Position numbers and translations under genes: made by a program. From Epiperipatus broadwayi (taxonomy: Eukaryota; Onychophora; Udeonychophora; Euonychophora; Peripatidae), in the NCBI GenBank assembly GCA_028023455.1, contig JAQFVV010006274.1, positions 1,798,001 to 1,862,000 of the forward strand: a DNA stretch of 64,000 bases. The letters are read 5' to 3'. Numbering within the stretch: position 1 is the stretch's first letter; every line of letters starts with the position of its first letter. Positions 1-12,478 of this stretch are shown in pieces. The notes under the pieces are model-generated. The model saw only the letters and a list, made by a program, of their open reading frames with translations. It did not search any database and had not been told where the DNA came from.

Positions 1-456
1 ATTGTATGAAAATAGTTGACCATCTGTACTTTAATCAGAAATTGATGTCACCATGATAAGACTATCAGATATTATATCTCAGTTCTTTTCAGATAAATGT
101 AAGTACTGCCTTTTAAAAGCTTTCAATATTTAATAATAAATTATCAGAGGCTCATCATAGACAAAACTTCTAAATATATAAAATTACTAATTTCAAATCA
201 ATTGAATAAAAATTATTTTTGATATAATATACACATTTTAAAATTATTATTAATAGATTTTGATAGGATTGTACTGAATGAAATTTGTACATTATTTTTT
301 TGGGGGCAATATGTTTTTACATTCATGACAAAAGCTACCATTATCTTGCATGAAACAGAAACCATTAAGAGAGTTTTCAGTAAATAAACAAGTGATATTT
401 TCTTTCAATATATATTTAGTAGCATTTGATGATATAATGTCTATTATTAATTTCAT
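1..456. other. AT-rich flank, no gene seen
   Basis: AT-rich sequence upstream of the first LINE copy. I see no open frame of note, RNA gene or repeat here. It ends where the sequence shared by three LINE copies begins (the GGCTGCAGAAAGG block). Confidence 0.5.
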
Positions 457-3400
457 GGCTGCAGAAAGGAGTTTGTTATTAACTGAAAGGAGACCCTTTG
501 ATTCCTCTTGTAGGCCTTAAAGGAACGAGCAGGGCAAATTCCTAATGTCCACTCCATACGTTCTTGTCGTTGCAGCTGTTATTACTATGTGATTATTCAT
601 ATAGTATACGAACATGGATGGGCTGCTCACCAACACTCATTAGCCAGCGTGGTGAGTTTATTGGCTTTTTACCTCTGAGTTTAAGATCAAGAAACACCAT
701 GGTCTTTCTTCTCAGTGCCTGATAAGGCAGAATGAATGTTTGTGTAAATGATAAATATTTTTCCAATACATATATACAATTATGACAGACAAAAATAAAG
801 CATGGCCCTTATTCCCAGGAGGCTGTAAAGTCACCAACCAAGGCAGCGGTTGTTGGCTGAAGGCGGAGGGTGCTAAGAATCCCCTGATTGCGGACCCAGG
901 CTACCATTTGATGACGACTTTTTGTTTAGGTACTTACAACTGCAGATCACTTTCAAGTGAAGGAAGATTGCAAGAATTAGAAGAAGAACTGTCTTATATT
1001 AAATGGGACATTATTGGACTTTGTGAAGTTAGAAGAAAAGGTGAAGAAACAATTGATTTAAAAGGTGGACATATACTCTATTATAAAGGCACACATATTG
1101 GAAATACAAGTGGAGTAGGATTCATTATAAATAAAAAGTGGAAGAACAATATTGTGGAGATTGATGGTGTATCGGACAGAGTGTCAAGATTAGTTATACA
1201 ACTTAATAGCAGATACCAAATGCAGATAATTCAGGTTTATGCCCCAACAAGTTCTCATAGTGATGAAGTAGCAGAAGATTTTTATATGGATGTACAAAAG
1301 GCTTTTGATCAGAGTAAACAACATTTTAAAATTGTTATGGGAGACTTTAATGCTAAAATTGGTAGACAAATGAAAGATGAAATTGCTGTAGGTAATTTTG
1401 GTTATGGTAATAGAAATGAGAGAGGACATAGACTTGTGGAGTTTGCAGAAAAAGAAAAACTTTATATTATGAATTCATTTTTTGAGAAAAATGTTAAAAG
1501 GAAATGGACATGGAAGCATCCAAATGAAGGTACAGCAGAATTGGATTATATTTTGACTAACAGAAAATACATATTTCAAGATTGTAATGTTCTTAATAAA
1601 TTTAACACAGGAAGTGATCATCGATTAGTAAGGTGTAAGTTACGTGTTAATGTAAAACTAGAGAGACAAAAATTATTAAGAAAAACAATATGTACAGTTG
1701 ATATTCCTAATCTTCAGAAACATTCTAATGAATTTAAATTAGAACTTACAAATAGGTTTCAAGTGTTAGGAGATTTTGAACATGATTCAAATTTGAATGA
1801 AATTAATATGAAAATAACTGATACACTTTTAAAAACTGCAACAAACATAGCTGGTAGAAAAAAGCAGCAATTGACTAATAAAATTTCTACTGAGACTAGA
1901 GAATTTATGAAGAAAAGAAGGAATATGAAGATATACAAAAATGATGTATTAAAAAGAATTGAATATCTCGAATTTTGTAAAATGGTACGGAAAAGAGTTG
2001 AAAATGATATAAGAAAGTATAACTGTGAAATAGCAAGGAAAGCTGTAGAAGAAAATAAAAGTCTCAAAAATGTTAAACAACATTTTGGTATTGGTAGGAA
2101 ATTTATATCTGCAATAAGAAAAAAAGATGGAATTATTACTAAAAAGAGAGATGACATCATTAAATTGGTAGAAGATTTTTATCAAGAATTATATAGTAAT
2201 AAAGAACAAGTACCTCCTATATCTATTACATCTTCTGAATTGCCCAGAATTTTAAATGAAGAAGTGAGACATGCAATTAAGTGTATGAAGAAAGGAAAGG
2301 CTCCAGGAAATGATGGAATTATAATTGATATATTAAAAGAAGCAGGTGAAGAAATAGAAACAATTTTAGCAAAGTTATATACCAAATGTCTAAATGATAA
2401 AGATGTGCTGGAAGATTGGAAGAATGCAGTAATAATATTAATATTTAAAAAAGGTGATAAAGAAGATATTAGAAATTACAGACCTATCAGCCTTTTATCA
2501 GTTTTATATAAAATTTTTACCAAGATAATTACAACTTGTCTACAGAGAACTTTGGATTTCCACCAACCAAGAGCACAAGCTGGATTTAAAAGTGGTTTTA
2601 GTACAATAGATCATATCCAGGTATTGAGAGAAGTCATAGAAAGGACAAATGAATATGAGTTGTCATTATGTTTTGGATTTGTAGATTATGAAAAGGCATT
2701 CGATTCTATACACATTTCTTCAGTGATTAAAACATTGGATCATCAAGGTAAGATCCAGGATATTGTCATATTTTAAAGAATATTTATAAAAATGCAACAG
2801 CAACAATTAGATTACATAATGATACTGGAAAAATCAACATTGAGAAAGGTGTAAGACAAGGTGACTCCATATCTCCAAAACTCTTTACAGCAGTGCTGCA
2901 AGAAGTATTTTGTGGATTAAAATGGGAAACTAAAGGAGTAAAAGTAAATGGAGAGTATTTAAGTCATTTAGATTTCGCAGATGATGTAGTTGTTTTTGCA
3001 AATAATGCTTCAGATCTGCAGGAATTATCAGATGAAAGTAGGACTAAAGATAAATGTTAAAAAGACTAAAGTAATGTTTAATCGATTTGCTCAAAATATG
3101 AAAATGATTGATTATGATGAATTAGAAGAAGTTAACAGTTACAAATACCTACGTCAGATTATTAATACAGATGGAAACATAATGGAGGAAATTAATCATA
3201 GAATTAAACTTGGTTGGAGTGCTTTTGGTAGAAATAACTTGATACTAAAAGGAAATATGCCTATGTGTTTGAAAAGGAAGGTTTTTAACAAATGTGTTTT
3301 ATCAGTTTTTACTTATGGATCTGAGACTTGGACACTTAATAGAATAGCAATTCAGAGACTTCAGACCACTCAAAGTATGGAGAGATGTATGTTGGGAGTA

Positions 3401-3730
3401 ACAAGAAGAGATCATAAACGCAATGTATGGGTAAGAGAACAAACAGGTGTTACTGACCTCATTGAAAAAATTAAGAGATTGAAGTGGAGTTGGGCTGGAC
3501 ATATTGTTAGAAGAGATGATAATAGATGGACAATTGAAATTTTAAACTGGATTCCAAGAGATTGTAAAAGACCCAGAAAGAGACCACATGTGAGATGGAT
3601 GGATGAAATAAGAAAGTGTGCAGGGGTGATGTGGAGAAGAGAAGATAAAGATCGGAGAAGATGGATTAAACTTGGAGAGACCTTCATCCTGCAATGGATT
3701 GATAATGGTTGATAATAATGATGATGATTA
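457..3730 (+). mobile_element. RTE-like non-LTR retrotransposon, copy 1 (near full length)
   Basis: The copy starts at a GGCTGCAGAAAGG block that also starts copies 2 (6458, minus) and 3 (8192), so this is probably the true 5' end. About 325 bp of 5' leader precede one long frame coding an AP-type endonuclease and a reverse transcriptase. The 3' end is a run of TGATAATGG and TGATGATGATTA units, the short simple-repeat tail typical of RTE elements, with no poly(A). Copies 2, 3, 4 and 5 are clearly the same family by eye. I could not define target-site duplications. Placement in the RTE clade rests on the domain order, the tail and the C-terminal block around GHIVRR and RWMDEIRKC; it needs a tree to confirm. 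Confidence 0.88.
782..3712 (+). pseudogene. LINE endonuclease-reverse transcriptase, frameshifted
   Basis: The protein nicks target DNA and copies the element RNA. The first open frame (782-2776) holds the endonuclease at residues ~45-290: TYNCRSL (~51), catalytic Glu in LCEVRR (~82), VYAPT (~152), GDFNAKIG (~187), LDYILT (~254) and the catalytic SDHRLV (~278). The RT follows: GKAPGNDG (~505), NYRPISLLS (~565), and the first catalytic Asp in FVDYEKAFDS (~635). One base is missing near 2750 compared with copy 3 (GGTAAGATCC versus GGTATAGATCC), which breaks the frame. The RT resumes with IRQGD-type and FADD motifs (FADD at ~2973-2984). A second shift before KVGLKINVKKTKVMF leads into the frame 2990-3712, which carries the C-terminal domain. 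The start could be Met 782 or Met 911; copy 2 conserves both. Confidence 0.88.
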
Positions 3731-4026
3731 ATTTGTTGCGATTGTTGTGTTGTTGTTTCAAAGCCAGACAATTCATTTTTACTTGGATTGTTTCTTTTTT
3801 AAAAAATTTGTATTAAATGTAGACGATAAGTAATTATTGTTTTACTAAAAGAATTGACAACACTTTGATAATTAACCACATTTCTCTACCTCCTTTCTGA
3901 TTTTTTAAAAAGCAAATTTAAAAAACAATTTTAAAATTTTAAAGACAAAATTTCAAACCAATAAATTCCATAAAGTCTATTTTTTTTAAAACAATATGTG
4001 CTTATCTGGAAAATGGATGTATATAT
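3731..4026. other. AT-rich spacer
   Basis: Short A/T-rich stretch between the 3' tail of LINE copy 1 and the LTR-like block. It has T and A runs and no coding potential. Confidence 0.5.
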
Positions 4027-4393
4027 TGTAACGGTCAGGTTTGTACATTTGCTCAACAGACTGAGAGTCCAAGCCAAAGAACCAAAAGCTGACCAAGTCG
4101 GGATAGTAATACCCTACGTCTGATCATACCTTAACTCTCTCACTTGTGCTTCCAAGTCAACCCATCGCGAATGACATGCCTGAGGTTACACTCGATATCT
4201 CTTTGATCACGTTCCAGCAATAGCAAAGCAGTAAAACAGTGATTCATAAGATAATGAGCAAGTAATGAGACTGAGACAAATTTATATTTTATAAATTGAA
4301 TGTAACATTTAATAAATACTAACGCATAGTAAGTTGTGTATAGCTAGCTCACACGCAGGTGAGTGGATACTAGGGTTATAAAATAACATTACA
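4027..4393. mobile_element. possible solo LTR
   Basis: This 367-bp block is richer in G+C than its surroundings. It opens with TGTAACGGTCAGG and closes with AACATTACA, so its ends form the 5-bp inverted pair TGTAA/TTACA usual for LTR retrotransposon LTRs. An AATAAA-type poly(A) signal lies near 4311 and an AT-rich TATA-like stretch near 4288. The expected 5-bp target duplication is not seen (TATAT before, AAGCA after). LINE copy 2 is cut off only a few bases to the right (~4400), so the LTR may mark the site where it was broken. There is no second copy in the window, so this stays tentative. Confidence 0.4.
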
Positions 4394-4399
4394 AAGCAA

Positions 4400-6136
4400 T
4401 GAGTGGATCCAATGGTTCTCTGTAGACGTAGTAATTATCTTGGTAAAAATTTTATATAAAACTGATAAAAGGCTGATAGGTCTGTAATTTCTAATATCTT
4501 CTTTATCACCTTTTTTAAATATTAATATTATTACTGCATTCTTCCAATCATCCGGTACATCGTTATCATTTAGACATTTGGTATATAACTTTGCTAAAAA
4601 AATTTCTATTTCTTCACCTGCTTCTTTTAATATATCAATTATAATTCCATCATTACCTGGAGCCTTTCCTTTCTTCATACATTTAATTGCATGTCTCACT
4701 TCTTCATTTAAAATTCTGGGCAATTTGGAAGATGTAATAGATATAGGAGGTACTTGTTCTTTATTACTATATAATTCTTGATAAAAATCTGCTACCAATT
4801 TCATGATGTCATCTCTCCTTTTAGTAATAATTCCATCTTTTTTTCTTATTGCAGATATAAATTTCCTACCAATACCAAAATGTTGTTTTACATTCTTAAG
4901 ACTTTTATTTTCTTCTACAGCTTTCCTTGCTAGTTCACAGTTATACTTTCTTATATCATTTTCAACTCTTTTCCGCATCATTTTACAAAATTCGAGATAT
5001 TCAATCCTTTTTAATGCATCATTTTTGTATATCTTCATATTCCTTCTTTTCTTCATAAATTCTCTAGTCTCAGTAGAAATTTTATTGGTCAATTGCTGCT
5101 TTTTTCTACCAGCTATCTTTGTTGCAGTTTTTAAAAGTGTATCAGTTATTTTCATATTAATTTCATTCAAATCTGAATCATGTTCAAAATCTACTAATAC
5201 TTGAAACCGATTTGTAAGTTCTAATTTAAATTCATTAGAATATTTCTGAAGATTAGGAATATCAATCAACTGTAAATATTGTTTTTCTTAATTTTGTCTC
5301 TCTAGTTTTGCATTAACATGTATCTTACATCTTACTAATCGATGATCACTTCCTGTGTTAAATTTATTAAGAACATTACAATCTTGAAATATGTATTTCC
5401 TGTTAGTCAAAATATAATCCAATTCTGCTGTACCTTCATTTGGATGCTTCCATGTCCATTTCCTTTTAACATTTTTCTCAAAAAAAGAATTCATAATAAA
5501 AAGTTTTTCTTTTTCTGCAAACTCCACAAGTCTATGTCCTCTCTCATTTCTATTACCATAACCAAAATTACCCACAGCACTTTCATCTTTCATTTTTTTA
5601 CCAATTCTAGCATTAAAGTCTCCCATAACAATTTTAAAATGGTGTTTACTCTAATCAAAAGCCTTTTGTACATCCATATAAAAATCTTCTACTACTTCAT
5701 CACTATGAGAACTTGTTGGGACATAAACCTGAATTATCTGCATTTGGTATCTTATAATTTATAAAATCTGCACTGTCCGATACACCATCAATCTCCACAA
5801 TATTGTTCTTTCACTTTTTATTTATAATGAATCCTACTCCACTTGTATGTGTCCACTTTTTAAATCAATTGTCTCTTCACCTTTTCTTCTAACTTCACAA
5901 AGTCCAATAATGTCCCATTTAATATAAGAGAGTTCTTCTAATTCTTGCAATCTTCCTTCACTTGAAAGTGATCTGCAGTTGTAAGTACCTAAATAAAAAG
6001 TTGTCATCAAATGGCAGCCTGGGTCTGTAATCAGGGGATTCTTAGCACCCTCCGCCTTTGGCCACCAACCGCTGCCTTGGTTGGTGACTTTACAGCCTCC
6101 TGGGAATAAGGGCCATGCTTTATTTTTGTCTGTCAT
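4400..6136 (-). pseudogene. LINE endonuclease-RT, 3'-truncated and frameshifted
   Basis: Met at 6136 matches the start of copy 1. The first open piece runs to ~5834 with TYNCRSL and LCEVRRKG. The frame is then lost, and resumes at 5626-5288 with GDFNARIG, LDYILT and GSDHRLV, the endonuclease core. After another shift near 5280 the segment from 5269 has the linker region and the start of the RT ([17 protein letters not shown]). The catalytic FVDYEKAFD and FADD blocks are absent, so it could not make an active RT. Confidence 0.85.
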
Positions 6137-6458
6137 AATTGTATATTGGGGAAAATATTTATCCTTTACACAAACATTCATTCTGCCTTATCAGGCACTG
6201 AGAAGAAAGACCATGGTGTTTCCCGATCTTAAACTCAGAGGTAAAAAGACAATAAACTCACCACGCTGGCTAATGCATGTTGGTGAGCAGCCCATCCATG
6301 TCCATATACTATATGAATAATCACATAGTAATAACAGCTGCAACGACAAGAACGTATGGAGTGGACATTAGGAATTTGCCCTGCTCAGTTCCTTTAAGGC
6401 CTCCAAGAGGAATCAAAGGGTCTCCTTTCAGTTAATAGCAAAACTCCTTTCTGCAGCC
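4400..6458 (-). mobile_element. RTE-like LINE copy 2, 3'-truncated, reverse strand
   Basis: Reverse-strand copy of the element at 457-3730. Its 5' end (6458) has the same CTGCAG-containing block and leader. Similarity stops at ~4400, in the RT just after the [11 protein letters not shown] block, and adjoins the LTR-like sequence. LINEs normally lose their 5' end, so loss of the 3' end here points to a later deletion or rearrangement rather than incomplete reverse transcription. Confidence 0.85.
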
Positions 6459-6984
6459 AACAAATTAATACAAAAGGTTAAAATGAAACTTCTTCTTTAT
6501 TTGAATTCCCACCACCTTCCAATAGTTGTTTCTTTTTTACTTTAAAAAAGTTAAAAAAAAAAAAAGAGGAATTGCCACTTGGTATAGACCAAATAATTTG
6601 GTAGCATGGACGGATAATGCAAAATTGCTCTAAGCTCCCTCTCCCTTAGCTTTATTTTCTCCATCATAGTTGACCCAAAATCTAAATGAAGAACATAAGG
6701 TTTATTTTGATTTAGAACAATTTTCTTTTGATTTTTTTTTTTTTAAAAAGGGATTTCTTGTAATGCAGCAGTGGGAAAATGTTTCCTTTTTATCTTTTAG
6801 TTTTCTGTGTACTTTTGAATTATTTATGAATTTAGAATTTTAGATACATAAAATACATTGAATCTTCAATTCATTGATTACTTATTCCAGAATTATTTCA
6901 TGATGTAGATTCATTATTTTAAAAAGTCAAAGAGAAAATCAAGCCAAGTACATCAGTACAAAACTTTGGGGGTTTTTTTTTTTG
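6459..6984. other. AT-rich spacer, weak dispersed repeat
   Basis: No gene seen. Parts resemble 18000-18870 by eye: both have a TAATNCAGCAGTGGAA-like stretch and an ATTGAAT...ATTCATTG...TTTATGATGT stretch in the same order. This suggests an old dispersed repeat with insertions between the blocks. Confidence 0.35.
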
Positions 6985-7370
6985 TGTGTGTGTGACATTA
7001 TAATTCAACAAATATTGCATGCACAATTCTTGAAGAATCTTGCATAATTTTTTTTTTTCCTTTTTTTTGTACAGAATTTTACTAGCATATACATTTTTGT
7101 TTTATTTGTTTTTTTTTAATGTGTAATTTCCAATATAAAAATCTAAGGAATTCTGTATCATAACTGTTTTTGAATGACATAAAAATACAAAAAGAAACCA
7201 GTACTGATTAAAAGATTACAGTGTTGGAAATTTTTTTAAATAAAAAGTATAGTTTTTGGCAAAGCTTGTAAAATTTGATTTTGTAAGTATATTTTAAATT
7301 AATTAAATTGTGTTTGCATCACATATTTAATTTCTCATTTGAATAATGACAATTTAGATAAGTTATAATA
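6985..7370 (-). repeat. dispersed repeat, inverted relative to 62235-62590
   Basis: Read on the reverse strand this block follows 62235-62590 over its whole length. Shared pieces in the same order include TAAATTGTCATTATTCAAAT, AAAAACTATACTTTTT, TTTCCAAC-CTGTAA, TTTAATCAGT-CTG, ATGCTAGTAAAATTCT and AAGATTCTTCAAGA. I judge roughly three quarters of bases match. No coding potential is seen. The part at ~7270-7330 recurs directly at ~7655-7730. Confidence 0.7.
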
Positions 7371-7800
7371 ATGAATTTGATAAAATTTAAAATGACACTG
7401 TTACAGCAAGAGAAATATTACTGATGTTGATAAACTTTTATTATGAAATAATTAAACCTTGAGGATGTCAGTTTAAATACATTTAGCACTTGAAAAAGTA
7501 AATTTTAAAATGCCATGGGCATAGCAAGAGAAATACCAAATTTTATAAACTTTTACCATTTCCCTTTAAATATATTTTCACGTGATAAAATAAGATGCTT
7601 TGGCCTCTATATTGAAATACTAGAGAAATGTTAAGAGATACTCATTTTTGATAGTCCAGGTAAAATTTTATTGCATAAATATATTTTAAATTATTTAAAT
7701 TTTGTTTGGATCACATATTTAATTTTTTACTTGCTTATACTAACTACAACTTCAAAATTATTGTATTTAAACAAAATTATATTTTTTGTCATACTATTGT
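7371..7800. repeat. degenerate partial repeats of the 6985-7370 family
   Basis: Contains a second copy of the segment TATTTTAAATTA-TTAAATT-TGTTTG-ATCACATATTTAATT (7655-7730, first copy 7270-7330) and repeated AGCAAGAGAAAT / TAAAATGCC pieces near 7410 and 7510. A similar pattern precedes the second family member (61990-62240). It looks like an old internally repetitive element. Confidence 0.4.
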
Positions 7801-8140
7801 TGATAATTATTTTAAATATATTTTAATTATCAAACTTTCTACTAATGCAAGGTGAGACCTAGAGAAATGGAGAAAATTAGTTGAGTAAAAATTTTATTTG
7901 GTATTTAATACAACCAAAATCAAAAATGGAATACATAAATATATTTTAATTATCCAACTTTCTGCTAACACAAGGATACAGCTATGGTTCTAAAATGAAA
8001 TACTAAAATATATTTTAATTATCAAACTTTCTAATAAAACAAGGGGACAGCTAGAGAAACTGAGAGAATTAGTTTTTAGCAAGAAATTTTTTTATTTAGT
8101 ATTCAGTACTTCAAAAATCATAAATAGAATTTAAATAATT
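7801..8140. repeat. short tandem repeat, three degenerate units
   Basis: Three head-to-tail copies of a unit that opens AATATATTTTAATTATC-AACTTTCT and continues into an AAC(A)CAAGG / CTAGAGAAA section. They start at about 7813, 7937 and 8009. The first and third also share GAGAAAATTAGTT-like sequence and a run into TTTATTTNGTATT. Nothing suggests coding. Confidence 0.6.
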
Positions 8141-8191
8141 TATTAAAAATTTTCTATTGCTCAAAATATATTTTTCATATTTATAAATTAG

Positions 8192-11100
8192 GGCTGCAGA
8201 AAGGAGTTTGCTATTAACAGAAAAGAGACCCTTTGATTCCTCTTGAAGGCTTTAAAGGAACCAAGCAGGGCAAAGTCCTAATGTCCACTCCATACATTCT
8301 TGTCGTTGCAGCTGTTATTACTATGTGATTATTCATATAGTATATGAACATGGATTGGCTGGTCACCAACAACACGCATTAGCTAGCGTGGTGACTATCG
8401 GCTTTTTATCTCTGAGTTTAAGATCAAGAAACACCCTGGATTTTCTTTTCATTTGCCTGATAAGGCAGAAGGAATGATTGTGCAAGTGATATTTTTCCAA
8501 TATATACAATTATGGCAGACATGATTTTTATTCCCAGGAGGCTGTAAAGGCACCAACCAAGGCAGCAGTTGGTGGGCGAAGGGTGCTAAGAATCTTTCTG
8601 ATTGCGGATGCAGACTGCCATTTGATGATGACTTTTTATTTAGGTACTTACAACTGCAGATCACTTTCAAGTGAAGGAAGATTTTAAGAAGAACTGTCTT
8701 ATATTAAATGGAACATTATTGGACTTTGTGAAGTTAGAAGAAAAGGTAAAGAGACAATTGATTTAAAAAGTGGACATCTACTCTATTATAAAGGTATAAA
8801 TATTAGAAGTACAAGTGGAGTAGGATTCATTATAAATAAAAAGTGGAAGAACAACAGTGTGGAGATTGATTGTGTATCGGATAATGGTAAGATTAGTTAT
8901 ACAACTTAATAGCAGATTTCAAATGCAGATAATTCAGGTTTATGCCCCAACAAGTTTTCATAGTGATGAAGTACTAGAAGATTTTTATATGGATGTACAA
9001 AAGGCTTTTGATCAGAGTAAATAACATTTTAAAATTGTTATGGGAGACTTTAATGCTAGAATTGGTAGACAAATGAAAGATGAAATTGCTGTAGGTAATT
9101 TTGGTTATGGTAATAGAAATGAGAGAGGACATAGACTTGTGGAGTTTGCAGAAAAAGAAAAACTTTATATTATGAATTCATTTTTTGAGAAAAATGTTAA
9201 AATGAAATGGACATGGAAGCATCCAAATGAAGGTACAGCAGAATTGGATTATATTTTGACTAACAGAAAATACATATTTCAAGATTGTAATGTTCTTAAT
9301 AAATTTAACACAGGAAGTGATCATCGATTAGTAAGATGTAGGATACGTGTTAATGCAAAACTAGAGAGACAAAATTAAGAAAAACAATATTTACAGTTGA
9401 TCGATATTCCTAATCTTCAGAAATATTCTAATGAATTTAAATTAGAACTTACAAATCGGTTTCAAGTATTAGTAGATTTTGAACATGATTCAGATTTGAA
9501 TGAAATTAATATGAAAATAATTGATAGACTTTTAAAAACTGCAACAAAGATAGCTGGTAGAAAAAAGCAACAGTTGACCAATAAAATTTCTACTGAGACT
9601 AGAGAATTTATGAAGGAATATGAAGATATACAAAAATGATGCATTAAAAAGGATTGAATATCTCAAATTTTGTAAAATGGTGTGGAAAAGAGTTGAATAT
9701 GATATAAGAAAGTATAACTGAACTAGCAAGGAAAGCTGTAGAAAAGAATAAAAGTCTCAAGAGTGTAAAACAACATTTTGGTATTGGTAGGAAATTTATA
9801 TCTGCAATAAGAAAAAAAGATGGAATTATTACTAAAAAAAGAGATGACATCATGAAATGGGTAGAAGACCTTTATCAGGAATTATATAGTAATAAAGAAC
9901 AAGTACCTCCTATATCTATTACATCTTCCGAATTGCCCAGAATTTTAAATGAAGTGATATGTGCAATTAAATATATAAAGAAAGGAAAGGCTCCAGATAA
10001 TGATGGAATTATAATTGATATATTAAAAGAAGCAGGTGAGGAAATAGAAAAAAAATTAGCAAAGTTATATACCAAATGTCTAAATGATAATGATGTACCA
10101 GATGATTGGAAGAGTGCAGTATTAGTATTTAAAAAGGGTGAAAGATATTAGAAACTATAGACCTATCAGCCTTTTATCAGTTTTATACAAAATTTTTACC
10201 AAGATAATTACAACTCGTACAGAAAATCTTGGATTTTCACCAACCAAGAGAACAAGCTGGATTTAAAAGTGGTTTTAGTACAGTAGATCATATCCAGGTA
10301 TTGAGAGAAGTTATAGAAATGACAAATGAATATGAGTTGTCATTATGCTTTGGATTTGTAGATTATGAAAAGGCATTTGATTCTATAAGCATTTCTTCAG
10401 TGATTAAAGCATTGGATCATCAAGGTATAGATCCAGGATATTGTCATATTTTAAAGAAGATTTATAAAAATGCAACAGCAACAATTAGATTACATAATGA
10501 TACTAGGAGAGTCAACATTGAGAAGGGCATAAGACAGGGTGACCCCATATCTCCAAAACTTTTTACAGCAGTGCTGCAAGAAGTATTTTGTGGATTAAAC
10601 TAAAGGAGTGAAAGTAAATGGTGATTATTTAAGTTATTTAGATTTTGCAGGTGATTCAGTTGTTTTTGTAAATAATGCTTTAGAGCTGCAGGAAATGTTG
10701 CAGGAGTTATCAGATGAAAGTAGGACTAAAGATAAATATTAAAAAGACTAAAGTAATGTTTAATGGATTTTCTCAAAATATGAAAATAATGATTGATTGT
10801 GATGAGTTAAAAGTTAACAGTTACAAATACCTCGGTCAGATTATTAATACAGATGTGAACATAATGGATGAAATTAATCATAGAATTAAACTTGGTTGGA
10901 GTGCTTTTGATATAAATAACTTGATACTAAAAGGAAATATGCCTATGTGTTTGAAAAGGATGATGTGTTTTACCAGTGTTTACTTATGGATCTGAGACTT
11001 GGTCATGTAATAGAAGAGCAATACAGAGACTTCAGACCAGTCAAAGAAGTTTGGAGAGATGCATGTTGGGGGTTACAAGAAGAGATTGAATAAGCAATAT

Positions 11101-11400
11101 ATGGGTAAGAGAACAAACAGGTGTTACTGACCTCATTGAAAAAAATTAAAAGACTAAAGTGGAATTGGGCTGGACATATTGCTAGAGATGATAATAAATG
11201 GACAATTGAAATCTTAAAACCGAATTCCAAGATATTGTAAAACACCCAGAAAGAGACCACATGTGAGATGGATGGATGAAATAAGAAAGTGTTCAGGGGT
11301 GATGTGGAGAAGAGAAGCTAAATATCGGAGAAGATGGATTGAACTTGGAGAGACTTTTATCCTGCAGTAGATTGATAATGGTTGATGATGATTATGATAT
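8192..11400 (+). mobile_element. RTE-like LINE copy 3 (full length, decayed)
   Basis: Same 5' block as copies 1 and 2 at 8192 and the same TGATAATGGTTGATGATGATTATGAT tail class at ~11372-11400. All domains can be traced in order, but many small insertions and deletions break the frame, so this copy is older than copy 1. The leader is shortened and altered near 8450-8520. Confidence 0.87.
8512..11370 (+). pseudogene. LINE endonuclease-RT, multiply frameshifted
   Basis: The piece 9040-9378 holds the endonuclease core (GDFNARIG, LDYILTNRK, GSDHRLV). 9397-9639 is the linker. 9852-10151 starts the RT (KKGKAPDNDG; the G of GND is changed). 10229-10603 holds FVDYEKAFDS and IRQGDPISPKLF. 10714-10995 holds KVGLKINIKKTKVMF. 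The second catalytic block reads FAGD rather than FADD (near 10645-10656), so the active site is lost as well as the frame. The C-terminal part (10980-11370) is split over several frames. Confidence 0.85.
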
Positions 11401-12478
11401 AAATTAGAAATATATTTTAATAGTCAGCAGCATTATATTTTTTTATACTTTTATTATTATTCTACTAACGAGCAAAATCACAGGTTGGCTTTATGTGGGC
11501 TTTACGTGAGTTATTAAAATAAGTCAATGTAATTTAGTTGATAATTAAAATATATTTAAAGAATATTTACATGAAGTAAATAATACATGAGTTATCAACA
11601 GGAGTTGAAAATGACCTACATTGTTTAAAAAAGTGAGTTACAGTAGGGATGCGTTGATAACTATATGTGTTATTATTTTATGTAAATATATTTTATTTAT
11701 TAACCACTTTACATTAATTAAGAACGCGAGCAAAACTGCAGATATGGCTAGTTTTTATATAAGTAAAAATGTTTGACATTTCATTATACTGTACTTTCAA
11801 TTTCTATTGTGTATTTATGCTGCAGATTGTCTCTCTCTTTTTTTTTTTTTAAAGAAAGTCCCGTAATGTCTTATAAATTTTATGATTTTTTTTATTACTA
11901 ATCGACTCAATTATTCACATTTAGTTTTTTTAAAAATAACATTAATAATAAGAGGGTGGTGGTGGATTTGAACACTTGGGGAAGGGGTAGGTAAATTTAA
12001 GATAATATACAATAGAAAGTTATCTTGATTATCATTGTTAAATAAAAATTATGAAAATTCTTTTTATTGTATTCTGAAATGAGGAAGTAGATGAAAAATA
12101 TGTCATTTGTAAAAAAAGTGGGGAGGGATAAATTTATTTAAAATATTATCGAGAAACCTTTTAGTCCTTTTCTAATAAGGCATTTAAAATTTTCATATCT
12201 ACTTGAGCAATTAAATTTTCATTGTACAATGTGCAAATAAACTATTATCGGTAATTGACTGATATTAAATTAATATAATATGGTTCACCAAGATACGCTC
12301 TTATTTTACATCTTTGTTTTTTTTTCATTTAATTTGTCTGTTCATACATATACATAGCCCATATGTGTGCATTTTATATATATAATTTTTATTATTGAAT
12401 TATTTGTTTAAAAAAATATAAGATTTTAATGATTTTTTCTTTTCTTTTGATTATAAACTTTGTGCACCCTTACAATAT
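11401..12478. other. AT-rich non-coding stretch
   Basis: A/T-rich sequence with homopolymer runs and a short GGTGGTGGTGG run near 11956. I see no gene or recognisable element. Confidence 0.5.

Noticed and set aside
4803-5204. 133-codon frame opposite LINE copy 2 (also its mirror opposite copy 1 at 1759-2160)
   Set aside because: Antisense shadow of the LINE linker and RT coding region; it recurs in every copy only because the LINE does.
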